Origin: Brevibacterium sediminis
GTDB lineage: Bacteria; Actinomycetota; Actinomycetes; Actinomycetales; Brevibacteriaceae
Assembly: GCF_013623905.1 (NCBI RefSeq)
Contig: NZ_JABKDD010000002.1
Span: 308,121-372,120 of the forward strand
Reading direction: 5' to 3'
Length of the DNA stretch: 64,000 nt
Shown: positions 26,603 through 35,015 of the stretch, piece after piece
How positions within the stretch are numbered: the first letter of the stretch is position 1
Layout of the letters: each line of letters starts with the position of its first letter
Translations under genes and position numbers: made by a program
Notes under the pieces: model-generated
What the model was told of the DNA's origin: nothing
Database searches by the model: none
What the model saw: the letters and a program-made list of their open reading frames with translations, nothing else

Positions 26603-27005
26603 AGATCGAGTCTAAGCCGAGGCGCCAGGGTCTCAGGAAAGCCACCCGCAGCTGCTTTCACTGAGCCGCCCAGATTCCAACGCTCGGGTATCCCGCACCG
26701 TCAGCGGCATAACTACCTGGCAGTGGCACTTCCTCTCGTGACGCAGGGATGCTTCATTGCACATAGCCCGGAGCATCCCTCACCGCTGCTGTCGCTAGGC
26801 ACCGGTGGGAGCAAAACACCGTCGCAGCGGCACGTTACACCGTTGCATCTGTAGGCGCTGCAACTAAGGGCGAGGGATGGTGCGCTAGAGGGTGTACGTG
26901 ACGCTACCGGTACGTGATGGCCTCACGAAGAGGCCGCGGCGTCACGCGGGAATCAGCCAGAGAACTCAGGCGAGCACTTCAGAAACGACACGTGGCCTCC
27001 AGCAC
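26603..27005. other. Intergenic region without a recognised gene
   Basis: About 400 bp between the start of the membrane protein and the tandem-repeat block. Short frames exist on both strands, but none has a ribosome site or protein-like composition. I see no tRNA or riboswitch. Confidence 0.5.
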
Positions 27006-27108
27006 GGAGGCGTCAGGCGGTCGGCACCCGAAGTGTCAAGCGCCGCCCGAGGTGTCAAGCGCCGTCGGAAGCGTCAGGCGCTCAGCACCCGGAGTGTCAG
27101 GCGCCGTG
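27006..27108. repeat. Five-unit degenerate tandem repeat, A-B-B-A-B
   Basis: Units at 27006-27028 (A, 23 bp), 27029-27047 (B, 19 bp), 27048-27066 (B), 27067-27089 (A) and 27090-27108 (B). All share the core GTCARGCG; A units carry the extra GCACC-type tail. The block begins in the last codons of the small membrane gene of the pit operon (stop at 27097) and extends downstream of it. Confidence 0.85.
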
Positions 27109-27330
27109 AAGGGCCGGGACGATGAGGTAGACGCCGAGAAGCACGACTGCGCCGCAGATTCCGAAGACCGCCCAGTAGCCGACCGGCAGAGCCGAGCTGC
27201 TGCGGCCCTCCTCGACACGGTCGAGGTGCGCGGCGCGCATCCGCACTCCGACGGAGAACAGCGTGATGACGATGATGGCCGAGACCCATGTCGCGGCCGC
27301 AACGATGGCGAACGAACTCCACTCGATCAT
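27097..27330 (-). CDS. Small membrane protein in the pit operon
   Basis: A 77-residue protein with two membrane segments (FAIVAAATWVSAIIVITLFS and VFGICGAVVLLGVYLIVPAL) around a short charged loop. Its ATG overlaps the pit stop codon by 4 bp (ATGA), so the two are translationally coupled and it may be an accessory subunit of the phosphate carrier. Its last four codons run into the tandem-repeat block. Not assigned to a named family. Confidence 0.75.
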   Translation of the reverse strand: MIEWSSFAIVAAATWVSAIIVITLFSVGVRMRAAHLDRVEEGRSSSALPVGYWAVFGICGAVVLLGVYLIVPALHGA

Positions 27331-28706
27331 TTCGCGTCTCCCTTATCGCTCGCATCTGCCCGGCCCGCATCGGCTCCGGAAGCAGATCCGGTCGACGATG
27401 AACTCGTCTTCGCAGCCTCGGCGGGAACCGCTCCGTTCTTCTTCGCATCGCGGTGGGCACGGCGCTTCTCTTTCGCCGCCTGCTTCTCCGCCCAGGCCTC
27501 GTATCGAGCTTCTCTCTTCTCCTGAGCACGTTTGCGGTTGCGGTCCTTGCGCAGCTTGCGCTTGCGGCCGCGGATGTTGACGGCTTCGCCGACGGTGTCG
27601 AAGTTCGAGATATCCGTCTCCTCGACCCGGCGAGAGCTGACGTAGATCCACAGCACCACGACGACGGCGATGACCGTATCGACGACGACGCCGACCGTTC
27701 CCAGGTGAGCGATGCCGGCGGCGATGCCACCGACGATCGCGGCGGCCGGAATCGTCAGCAGCCAACCGGAGGCGATCCGTCCGGCCGTCGACCACTGGAC
27801 ATCGGCGCCCTTGCGACCCAGCCCCGAACCGAGCACGGAACCGGAGGCGACCTGAGTCGTCGACAGAGCGAAGCCGAGGTGCGAAGAGGCGAGGATAGCC
27901 GCAGCCGTCGACGTCTCGGCCGACAGTCCCTGAGCGGGCTTGACCGTCGTCAGCTTCGTGCCGAGGGTGTCGATGATGCGCCAACCGCCGACATAGGTGC
28001 CCAGCGCGATCGCCAGAGCACATGCGGTGATCACCCAGATATGGGGGCCGGTGCCGTGCTCCTGCAGGTTGGCGGAGACGAGCACGAGGGTGATGACGCC
28101 CATCGTCTTCTGCGCATCGTTCGTTCCATGCGCGAGCGCCACCAGCGAGGACGAGAAGATCTGCCCGTACTTGAACGGTGCTCGGCGAGCGGTCTTTCCC
28201 TCCTCGTTGCGGCGAGTGATCGCGTAGGCGATCTTCGTGCACAGATAGGCGCTGAACCCGGCGATGAGCGGGGCGGCCAGAGCCGGGATGACGACCTTGG
28301 ACAGGAACACTCCGTAGTCGACGGAGTTGAGTCCGGCACCGACGATGGCCGCACCGATGAGGCCGCCGAAGAGTGCGTGGGACGAGGATGATGGTAGGCC
28401 GAAGCGCCATGTCGCCATGTTCCAGATGATGGCGCCGATGAGGCCGGCGAGGATGAAGTCGGGAGTGATCTGGACTCCCCCGCCGCCTTCCTTGATGATG
28501 CCGCCCGAGATGGTCTTGGCCACCTCGGTGGAGAGGAAGGCGCCGACGAGGTTGAGGATCGCGGCAAGCGTGACCGCCGTCTTCGGTTTGATGGCCCCGG
28601 TTGCGATCGGTGTGGCCATGGCATTGGCCGTATCGTGAAAGCCATTGGTGAAGTCGAAGAACAGTGCCAGTGCGATGACGAGCACGACGACGAAGATGAT
28701 TTCCAC
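27327..28706 (-). CDS. pit: Low-affinity inorganic phosphate transporter (PiT family)
   Basis: A 459-residue protein with the two PiT signatures: FDFTNGFHDTANAMATPIATG near residue 20 and SSLVALAHGTNDAQKTMG near residue 190. It has around ten membrane segments and FGLPSSSSHALFGGLIG, a typical repeat loop. It imports phosphate or metal-phosphate by H+ or cation symport. Unusual is a long C-terminal cytosolic tail of about 90 residues, first strongly basic (RGRKRKLRKDRNRKRAQEK) and then Ser/Ala-rich. A small membrane gene overlaps its end. Confidence 0.94.
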   Translation of the reverse strand: MEIIFVVVLVIALALFFDFTNGFHDTANAMATPIATGAIKPKTAVTLAAILNLVGAFLSTEVAKTISGGIIKEGGGGVQITPDFILAGLIGAIIWNMATWRFGLPSSSSHALFGGLIGAAIVGAGLNSVDYGVFLSKVVIPALAAPLIAGFSAYLCTKIAYAITRRNEEGKTARRAPFKYGQIFSSSLVALAHGTNDAQKTMGVITLVLVSANLQEHGTGPHIWVITACALAIALGTYVGGWRIIDTLGTKLTTVKPAQGLSAETSTAAAILASSHLGFALSTTQVASGSVLGSGLGRKGADVQWSTAGRIASGWLLTIPAAAIVGGIAAGIAHLGTVGVVVDTVIAVVVVLWIYVSSRRVEETDISNFDTVGEAVNIRGRKRKLRKDRNRKRAQEKREARYEAWAEKQAAKEKRRAHRDAKKNGAVPAEAAKTSSSSTGSASGADAGRADASDKGDAK

Positions 28707-28869
28707 TAATCGACCTTGGGTGTAGACACTATTCGGACCGTGGATGATGCAGCTGACGGCCAGCCATCACTATCCCGCAGAAGTCTACCCACAGATTCAA
28801 CCGCTCTTCACCCGCAATTCGACCCTACTCCACCTCATTCACCTTTTGTTCACTTTTGACGTGCGCAAA
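28707..28869. other. Promoter region of pit
   Basis: 163 bp upstream of pit with an AT-richer stretch near 28795-28860 (repeated TTCAC words). I see no clear PhoP-type direct repeats beyond these TTCAC words. Confidence 0.4.
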
Positions 28870-28922
28870 CGGGCCCCGCCCGGCTGAGAGTGCAATAGCA
28901 CTCACATTCCGAACGGGGCCCG
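28870..28922 (-). terminator. Terminator of the aminotransferase operon
   Basis: A 9-bp outer stem (28870-28878 with 28914-28922) and an inner perfect stem GAGTGC/GCACTC (28888-28893 with 28898-28903). It lies after the minus-strand aminotransferase and before the pit promoter. Confidence 0.75.
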
Positions 28923-29026
28923 AAAACAGCAGTCCCTCGCCGAGGTGGCTCCCCGCCTCACGCAGTCAACCGCGGAAACCGCGGCGTGACTTCGCCGAGG
29001 CGACTCCTCCTTCACGCGTGACGAAT

Positions 29027-30442
29027 CTACTCCGTGACGTACCGATCCGCGACGTCGAGTGCCCGGTCGAGGGCGGCGAGTCCGAACCTGACGTCCTCAT
29101 CCGGGGTGTTCAGCGGCGGCACGACGTGGATTCGGTTGAAGTTCGCGAACGGCAGCACGCCTTCGGCCTTGAGTGCTGCGATGACCTCGTTCATCTCCGG
29201 TGAGCTGCCGCCGTAGGCCGCCAGCGGCTCCTTCGTCGTCCGGTCCTTCACGAGCTCGACGGCCCAGAAGCAGCCGAGACCCCGGACATCCCCGACCGAG
29301 GGGTGGCGCTGCGCCATCTCCCGCAGAGTCGGGCCGATGATGTCCTCGCCGAGGCGCTCGGCATTGGCGATCATCCCCTCGTCCTCCATCGCGGTGATCG
29401 TCGCGACCGCTGCCGCGCAGGCGAGCGGGTGGCCCGAGTACGTCAGTCCGCCCGGGTAGGCCCGGTCGCGGAAGGTCTCGAAGATCGCATCCGAGATGGC
29501 GACTCCGCCGAGCGGGACGTATCCGGAGTTCACGCCCTTCGCGAAGGTGATGAGGTCCGGGGTGACGTCCCAGTGGTCGACGGCGAACCAGCGGCCGGTG
29601 CGGCCGAATCCGGCCATCACCTCGTCGGCGATGAAGACGATCCCGTACTTCGCCGTCAGCTCGCGCACGCCGGCGAGGTAGCCGGCCGGTGGGGCGTAGA
29701 TCCCCGCGGTGCCCGGTACGGTCTCGAGGATGAGGGCCGCGATATTGCCGGGCCCCTCGAGGGTGATCATGTCCTCGAGATGGGCCAGCGCCCGCTGCGT
29801 CTCCTCGGCCTCGGAGGTCGAGTTGAAGTACGACCGGTAGGGGTAGGCGGGCATGAAGTGGACGATGCCCTCAGCGGAGTAGTCGTTGGCGAACCTGCGC
29901 GGGTCGCCGGTGACGTTGACGGCTAGTTGCGTGCCGCCGTGGTAGCTGCGGTAGGCCGAGAGCACCTTCGTCCGGCCTGTGTGCAGTCGGGCCATCCGGA
30001 TCGCGTGCTCGTTCGCGTCGGCCCCACCGTTCGTGAAGAACACATGGTCGAGGTCGCCCGGGGTGCGTTCGGTGATGAGTCGGGCCGCCTCGGAGCGGGC
30101 GTCGTTGACGTGCTGCGGCGCGATCGTGCACAGCTTGCCTGCCTGCTCCTGGATGGCCGCAACGACGGCCGGGTGCTGATGGCCGATATTCGTGTTGACC
30201 AGCTGCGAAGACATGTCGAGCAGCTTTCGACCCTCACCGTCCCAGACGTAGGGGCCGGCGGCGTCGACGATCGTCATCGGGGCGAACGGCCCCTGAGCCT
30301 GCCAGGAGTGGAAGACGTGCGCACGGTCGAGTTCGTGGGCACGTCGCCCGGCCTCGATCTGCTGCGCATCGATCCGATCAGCGCCCGAGCGATCAGCGTC
30401 GAGGTGCGATTCGGTGAGCTGGGAATCCGCGGTGGTGGTCAT
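29027..30442 (-). CDS. Class III (omega) aminotransferase, PLP-dependent
   Basis: A 471-residue fold-type I aminotransferase. Seen are NTNIGHQHPAVV, the FFTNGGADANEHAIRMAR phosphate-binding region, AYRSYHGGT, FIADEVMAGFGRTG with the PLP-binding Asp, and FAKGVNSGYVPLGG with the Schiff-base Lys. Such enzymes act on beta-alanine, taurine, GABA or similar amines. It lies about 80 bp downstream of mmsA on the same strand, with a PucR regulator divergent from mmsA; this favours beta-alanine or beta-aminoisobutyrate to malonate or methylmalonate semialdehyde. The substrate remains inferred. Confidence 0.9.
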   Translation of the reverse strand: MTTTADSQLTESHLDADRSGADRIDAQQIEAGRRAHELDRAHVFHSWQAQGPFAPMTIVDAAGPYVWDGEGRKLLDMSSQLVNTNIGHQHPAVVAAIQEQAGKLCTIAPQHVNDARSEAARLITERTPGDLDHVFFTNGGADANEHAIRMARLHTGRTKVLSAYRSYHGGTQLAVNVTGDPRRFANDYSAEGIVHFMPAYPYRSYFNSTSEAEETQRALAHLEDMITLEGPGNIAALILETVPGTAGIYAPPAGYLAGVRELTAKYGIVFIADEVMAGFGRTGRWFAVDHWDVTPDLITFAKGVNSGYVPLGGVAISDAIFETFRDRAYPGGLTYSGHPLACAAAVATITAMEDEGMIANAERLGEDIIGPTLREMAQRHPSVGDVRGLGCFWAVELVKDRTTKEPLAAYGGSSPEMNEVIAALKAEGVLPFANFNRIHVVPPLNTPDEDVRFGLAALDRALDVADRYVTE

Positions 30443-30522
30443 GTCAGGGCTCCTTCGCCGAGGTGGTTCGTCGTTGCGTGAACGTCCGCCCCGGGTCGGG
30501 GCGGACGTCAGTGGTGGTCGGT

Positions 30523-32007
30523 TCAGTCGTTGGTGGGGAATCCGAGGTTGAGTCCGCCGTGGCTGGGATCGAGCCAGCGTGAGGTGACGACCTTGCCGCG
30601 GGTGAAGAAGTGGACGCCTTCGTCACCGTAGGCGTGGGTGTCGCCGAACAGCGAGTTCTTCCATCCGCCGAAGGAGTAGTAGCCCACGGGCACGGGGATG
30701 GGCACGTTGATGCCGACCATACCGACCTCGACCTCGTTCTCGTATCGGCGGGCAGCACCGCCGTCGTTGGTGAAGATCGCGGTGCCGTTGCCGTAGGGGT
30801 TGGAGTTGATGAGGTCGATGCCTTCGTCGTAGCCGGGGACGCGGACGACGGCGAGGACGGGTCCGAAGATCTCATCGGTGTAGATCGACATGTCAGGGGT
30901 GACGTTGTCGAAGAGGGTCGGGTTGAGGAAGAATCCCTCGGCCGGGGTGTTCTCGCGGCCGTCGAGGACGACGGTGGCGCCCGCCTCGGCGCCAGCATCG
31001 ATGTAGCCGGCAACCTTGTCGCGGTGGGCGGCGGTGACCAGCGGTCCCATATCGGGCTCGGTCGCCCCGTCGCCCACGCGCAGGGTCTTCGTGCGCTCGG
31101 CGATCTTCGCGACCAGGTCATCGGCGATGGAGTCGACAGCGACGACGACGGAGATCGCCATGCAGCGCTCACCGGCGGCGCCGTAGCCGGCGTTGACGGC
31201 GGCGTCGGCGGCGAGGTCGAGGTCCGCATCGGGCAGGACGAGCATATGGTTCTTCGCTCCGCCGAGCGCCTGGACGCGCTTGCCGGTGGCGGTGCCGTTC
31301 TCGTAGACGTATTGTGCGATCGGGGTCGACCCGACGAAGGACACCGAGGCGACCTCGGGGCTCTCGAGGATCGTGTCGACGGCTTCCTTGTCACCGTGGA
31401 CGACGTTGAACACGCCATCGGGCAGCCCGGCTTCCTTCCACAGCTCGGCGAGCCAGTTCGCGGCCGACGGATCCTTCTCCGAGGGCTTGAGCACGACGGT
31501 GTTTCCGGTGGCGATGGCCACGGGGAAGAACCACATCGGGACCATGGCCGGGAAGTTGAAGGGAGAGATGATCGCGGAAACGCCGATCGGCTGGCGCAGG
31601 GAGTGGACGTCGATGTTCGTCGAGGCGTTCTCCGTATGACCGCCGCGTAGGTGGCTGGCGATGCCGCACGCGAATTCGACGACTTCCTGGCCGCGGGCGA
31701 CCTCGCCGAGAGCGTCGGAGACGACCTTGCCGTGTTCGGCGGTGATGATCTCGGCCAGTTCCTGCTTCCGAGCGTTGAGCAGTTCGCGGAAGTTGAAGAG
31801 GACAGCGGTCCGCTTGGCCAGGGACGTGTCGCGCCAGGCGGGGAACGCGGCGGATGCTGCGGCGATCGCCGATTCCACCGTGGCCTTCGACCCCAGGGCC
31901 ACCTGGCCGCTGACGACTCCGGTGGCCGGGTTCGTGATATCGCCGAGGCGGGTGTCGGTGTCCGCGGTGACGGTCCGTCCGTTGATCCAATGGGAGAGCG
32001 TTGCCAT
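30523..32007 (-). CDS. mmsA: CoA-acylating methylmalonate/malonate-semialdehyde dehydrogenase
   Basis: A 494-residue ALDH-superfamily enzyme with the MmsA-type motifs: SPFNFPAMVPMWFFPVAIATGNT, KPSEKDPSA, FVGSTPIAQYVYENG, ALGGAKNHM and the catalytic Cys in GAAGERCMAIS. It converts malonate or methylmalonate semialdehyde with CoA to acetyl- or propionyl-CoA. The ATG at 32007 has AGAAGGA before it; earlier starts lack one and would run into the regulator. It pairs with the aminotransferase, but could also serve the inositol pathway, whose cluster lacks its own iolA. Confidence 0.95.
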   Translation of the reverse strand: MATLSHWINGRTVTADTDTRLGDITNPATGVVSGQVALGSKATVESAIAAASAAFPAWRDTSLAKRTAVLFNFRELLNARKQELAEIITAEHGKVVSDALGEVARGQEVVEFACGIASHLRGGHTENASTNIDVHSLRQPIGVSAIISPFNFPAMVPMWFFPVAIATGNTVVLKPSEKDPSAANWLAELWKEAGLPDGVFNVVHGDKEAVDTILESPEVASVSFVGSTPIAQYVYENGTATGKRVQALGGAKNHMLVLPDADLDLAADAAVNAGYGAAGERCMAISVVVAVDSIADDLVAKIAERTKTLRVGDGATEPDMGPLVTAAHRDKVAGYIDAGAEAGATVVLDGRENTPAEGFFLNPTLFDNVTPDMSIYTDEIFGPVLAVVRVPGYDEGIDLINSNPYGNGTAIFTNDGGAARRYENEVEVGMVGINVPIPVPVGYYSFGGWKNSLFGDTHAYGDEGVHFFTRGKVVTSRWLDPSHGGLNLGFPTND

Positions 32008-32120
32008 GAAGGGTCCTTCTGCGTCGTCGGTACGTCGGTTGAGTCCATCCTCTGTCCGCTTTGCCGATCTCGAAAGTGTCAGAATGTCAGAATCTTCGCC
32101 CTCGGCTTTACACTGTGTCA

Positions 32121-33818
32121 ATGGACACTGCACGGGAGTCGAGCGGGGCATCGTTGAGCATCGCCGGTCTGCTCGAGTTCGAGGAGATCAGGGCTGCAGA
32201 GCCTGCGGTACTTGCCGGCGAGGCAGGCCTCGACCGGGCGATCCGCTGGGTCCACATCGCCGATTCCGAGCATGTCGAGCGCTTCCTCGAGGGTGGTGAG
32301 CTCGTGTTGACCACCGCCACGGCCTTCCGCCACTCGCCTGCGGCGATGACGGAGTTCCTCGACCAGCTCGAGCGCGCAGGTGCGGCTGGGACGATCATCG
32401 AACTCGTCGATGAGAACTCGACCCACGATGAGGAAGCGCGCGAGATCGCGGCCGCGGCCGCCTCGGCGAGGGAACTGCCTGTCATCGTCCTGCCGCGTCG
32501 GGTGAAGTTCGTCAGGATCACCGAGCTCGCGCACCGCAGTCTTCTCGCACAGCAGATCTCGCGGCTCGAACATGCCCGGGAGATCCACGAGACGTACACG
32601 CAGCTGAGCCTCGATCGGGCCGAGGCACGGACGATCGTCGATCGTACTGCAGAGCTGTTGGGCACGGCGGTGGTCCTCGAGGATGTGTCCCATCGGGTTC
32701 TCGCCCATTCCGGCCGCGGTTCGCAGGCTCTCGCGCAGAAGTGGGTCGACCTCGTCAGCGGTGCGAGTACGACACCCGGCGGTCACGTGCCGGCGCAGTG
32801 GCGGCAGACGCCGGTGGGGCTGCGTTCTCGCCGGTGGGGCCGGCTCGTCGTGCCCGGCGCCGCCGAGTCCCTCGCCGATCTCGAGCAGGTCATCGAACGC
32901 GCGGGTGAAGCCCTGACGCTGACTCGAATGGCCGATCGCGATGAGCAGGATCTGCTGCTGCAGGCCCAAAGCGGCCTGATCCGAGAGATCACGGACTCAG
33001 AAGGCATCGACGAGCGTTCGGCACGGGAGCGCGCCCGCTCTCTGGGATTCACTCCTGCGGAAGGAGCCGAGCTCACCCCAGTGGTCGTCCGCATTGATCG
33101 TGAGGCCGACACCGATCCGACTCGGGTGCAGCTGCAGGAGCGCGGCCTGACGCAGGAGATCGCTTCTGCCGCCTCACGCCTCAATCTGTGTCTGCTCATG
33201 ACGAGCCTGCAGTCAGGCGTGTTCGGGTTCGTTGTGGGGCCCGGTCACGGGAGAAACCGACGATCGCAGCCGAGTCTGCGCGGTGCGGAGGAAGCCGATG
33301 AACGGCTCACCCGTCTGCTCGCCGAGCTCGATGGGCTTGCTGCGAGCTGGGTGGTCGGGGTCGGCCGAGGCAGCACTTCTCTGCTTCGCGCTGTCGCCGG
33401 TCTCGAACCCGCTTCTCACGTCGCCGAGGTCGCGTCGACGCTCGATGTGCGTGAGCGTGCGTTCTACCGCTCTTCGGACGTGCGCATCCGCGGGCTGCTG
33501 TCTCTGCTGGCCGAGGACTCGCGGCTGCGTGCCTTCGCCGAGGGAGAGCTGGGGCCGCTGCTCGGCGAAGACGGACGCCGGGACGGCGTTCTGCCGTCGA
33601 CCGCGGACTCCGCAGAAGACGGACTGCTCGACTTCCTCGAGCTCTACCTCTCCCATGGCGGCAACAAGTCGGCGATGGCGCGAGCCGGGCACCTGTCCCG
33701 GCCCGCGCTCTACACACGGATCAATCGTCTGCAGGACCGCCTCGGCGTCTCACTCGACGATGCGGAGTCACGCACGGCACTGCACGTAGCGCTGCTGTGG
33801 TGGCGGATGTACGGCTGA
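32121..33818 (+). CDS. PucR-family transcriptional regulator
   Basis: A 565-residue protein: N-terminal PucR domain (SIAGLLEFEEIRAAEP, then WVHIADSEHVERFLEGGELVLTT), a GGDEF-like or CdaR-type middle region, and the C-terminal HTH_30 (LELYLSHGGNKSAMARAGHLSRPALYTRINRLQDRLGV). It is divergent from mmsA with a 113-bp gap and most likely activates the mmsA-aminotransferase operon in response to the amine substrate. The start at ATG 32121 may be on a very short leader; no strong ribosome site is visible. Confidence 0.92.
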   Translation: MDTARESSGASLSIAGLLEFEEIRAAEPAVLAGEAGLDRAIRWVHIADSEHVERFLEGGELVLTTATAFRHSPAAMTEFLDQLERAGAAGTIIELVDENSTHDEEAREIAAAAASARELPVIVLPRRVKFVRITELAHRSLLAQQISRLEHAREIHETYTQLSLDRAEARTIVDRTAELLGTAVVLEDVSHRVLAHSGRGSQALAQKWVDLVSGASTTPGGHVPAQWRQTPVGLRSRRWGRLVVPGAAESLADLEQVIERAGEALTLTRMADRDEQDLLLQAQSGLIREITDSEGIDERSARERARSLGFTPAEGAELTPVVVRIDREADTDPTRVQLQERGLTQEIASAASRLNLCLLMTSLQSGVFGFVVGPGHGRNRRSQPSLRGAEEADERLTRLLAELDGLAASWVVGVGRGSTSLLRAVAGLEPASHVAEVASTLDVRERAFYRSSDVRIRGLLSLLAEDSRLRAFAEGELGPLLGEDGRRDGVLPSTADSAEDGLLDFLELYLSHGGNKSAMARAGHLSRPALYTRINRLQDRLGVSLDDAESRTALHVALLWWRMYG

Positions 33819-33832
33819 GGACCGTACTCGCC

Positions 33833-33847
33833 GGAGTCGGCGACTCC
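33833..33847. terminator. Small hairpin between convergent genes
   Basis: GGAGTC-GGC-GACTCC, a perfect 6-bp stem between the pucR stop and the Ldh2-type gene stop. A weak bidirectional terminator is possible. Confidence 0.4.
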
Positions 33848-33905
33848 CTCCAGCGGGGTCGTGTGCCGTTCGGGACAGAGCAGGCTTCGGCCGGTCGACA
33901 GAAGT

Positions 33906-34910
33906 TCAGTCGAACATAGCGCGAATCGTGTCGGTGACGGGGATTCCGCGTTCGGCCGCCTCGGCGCGATTGGCGTAGCGACGGTCACCGGGCTGACGGT
34001 CCATGCCCGCATCGCGGAGCATGTCGACGAATTCGCGCACCCGAGCGAGGTAGGCGTCGTTGCCGCCGCGCTCGGGATCGATGACGATGAAGAGCTGACC
34101 GGTCCGGAAGGTGTGGGCGCCCTCGGGGGCCTCCGCGTCGACCTCATAGGTGAAGGCACCGCCGGTCAGCCCTGCGGCAAGCGTCTCGATCATGAACGAC
34201 AGCAGCGCACCCTTGTGCCCGCCGATGGGGCGGATTCCGCCGCCGTCGAGGATGGCGTTCGGATCCGTGGTGTCCGCGCCGGTCGAGTCGACCCCGGTCC
34301 CGACCGGAACGTCCTGGCCCTCTGCCCGCAGCAGCTGCAGGTCCCCGTGGGACATCGACGACGTGGAGAAGTCGAAGACGATCGGATCCGCCTCGGCGAC
34401 GGGTGTGGCGAAACCGAACGGATTGGTACTGAAGACCGGGCGGGTGGCCCCCTCGGGGACAACGGCGAGCTTGCCGCTGGCGATCATCCCCATCGCCACC
34501 CGACCGTCGCGTGCAAATGCCTCGAGGTCAGGCCACAGTGCGCTGAAGTGGTGGGTGTTGCGCAGAGCGATGACGGCGACGCCGGTGTCGTCGAGCGCTT
34601 GGTCGATCGTCGGCCCAGCCTCGGCGAGTGCGGGTTGGGCGAAGCCGTTGTGACCGTCGATGCGGATATAGGAAGGGCCGACGACGTCGATGCTCGCTTC
34701 TGCTGTCCCATCTGCCCAGCCTCGATTCAATGAATCGAGGTAGCCGGCAACCCGGAAGACACCGTGACTGAGGGTGCCGTCGCGCTCACAGGTGGCACAG
34801 TTGGTCGCCAGCACTTCGGCGACTGCTGGAGAGGCACCGGCTCCGATGAGCTTGGCTTCGATCGCCGAGACAAGATCATCGAAAGAGATGCGGTCGGGTT
34901 CGTTCGTCAT
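33906..34910 (-). CDS. Ldh2/DpkA-family NAD(P)H oxidoreductase
   Basis: A 334-residue member of the malate/L-lactate (type 2) dehydrogenase family. Visible are CERDGTLSHGVFRVAGYL near residue 43 with a His of the active site, VIALRNTHHFSALW, FSTNPFGFATP, and GGHKGALLSFMIETLAAGLTGGAF. Members include delta1-pyrroline-2-carboxylate and delta1-piperideine-2-carboxylate reductases. Its neighbours, a proline-racemase-family enzyme and a FAD amino-acid oxidoreductase, make a pyrroline-carboxylate or imino-acid reductase role likely. It is the last gene of the minus-strand set. Confidence 0.87.
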   Translation of the reverse strand: MTNEPDRISFDDLVSAIEAKLIGAGASPAVAEVLATNCATCERDGTLSHGVFRVAGYLDSLNRGWADGTAEASIDVVGPSYIRIDGHNGFAQPALAEAGPTIDQALDDTGVAVIALRNTHHFSALWPDLEAFARDGRVAMGMIASGKLAVVPEGATRPVFSTNPFGFATPVAEADPIVFDFSTSSMSHGDLQLLRAEGQDVPVGTGVDSTGADTTDPNAILDGGGIRPIGGHKGALLSFMIETLAAGLTGGAFTYEVDAEAPEGAHTFRTGQLFIVIDPERGGNDAYLARVREFVDMLRDAGMDRQPGDRRYANRAEAAERGIPVTDTIRAMFD

Positions 34911-35015
34911 TGTGCGCTCCTCGTGTGCAGCAAATCGTGTCGGCTTCGACCATTGACCTTGATCAGCAGACTACCGCTCGAACAGTCATCGATCCTGCCC
35001 CGCCATATCCGCGTC

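Noticed and set aside
27006..27108. CRISPR array
   Set aside because: Units abut each other without spacers, are degenerate and of two lengths, and there are no cas genes in the window.
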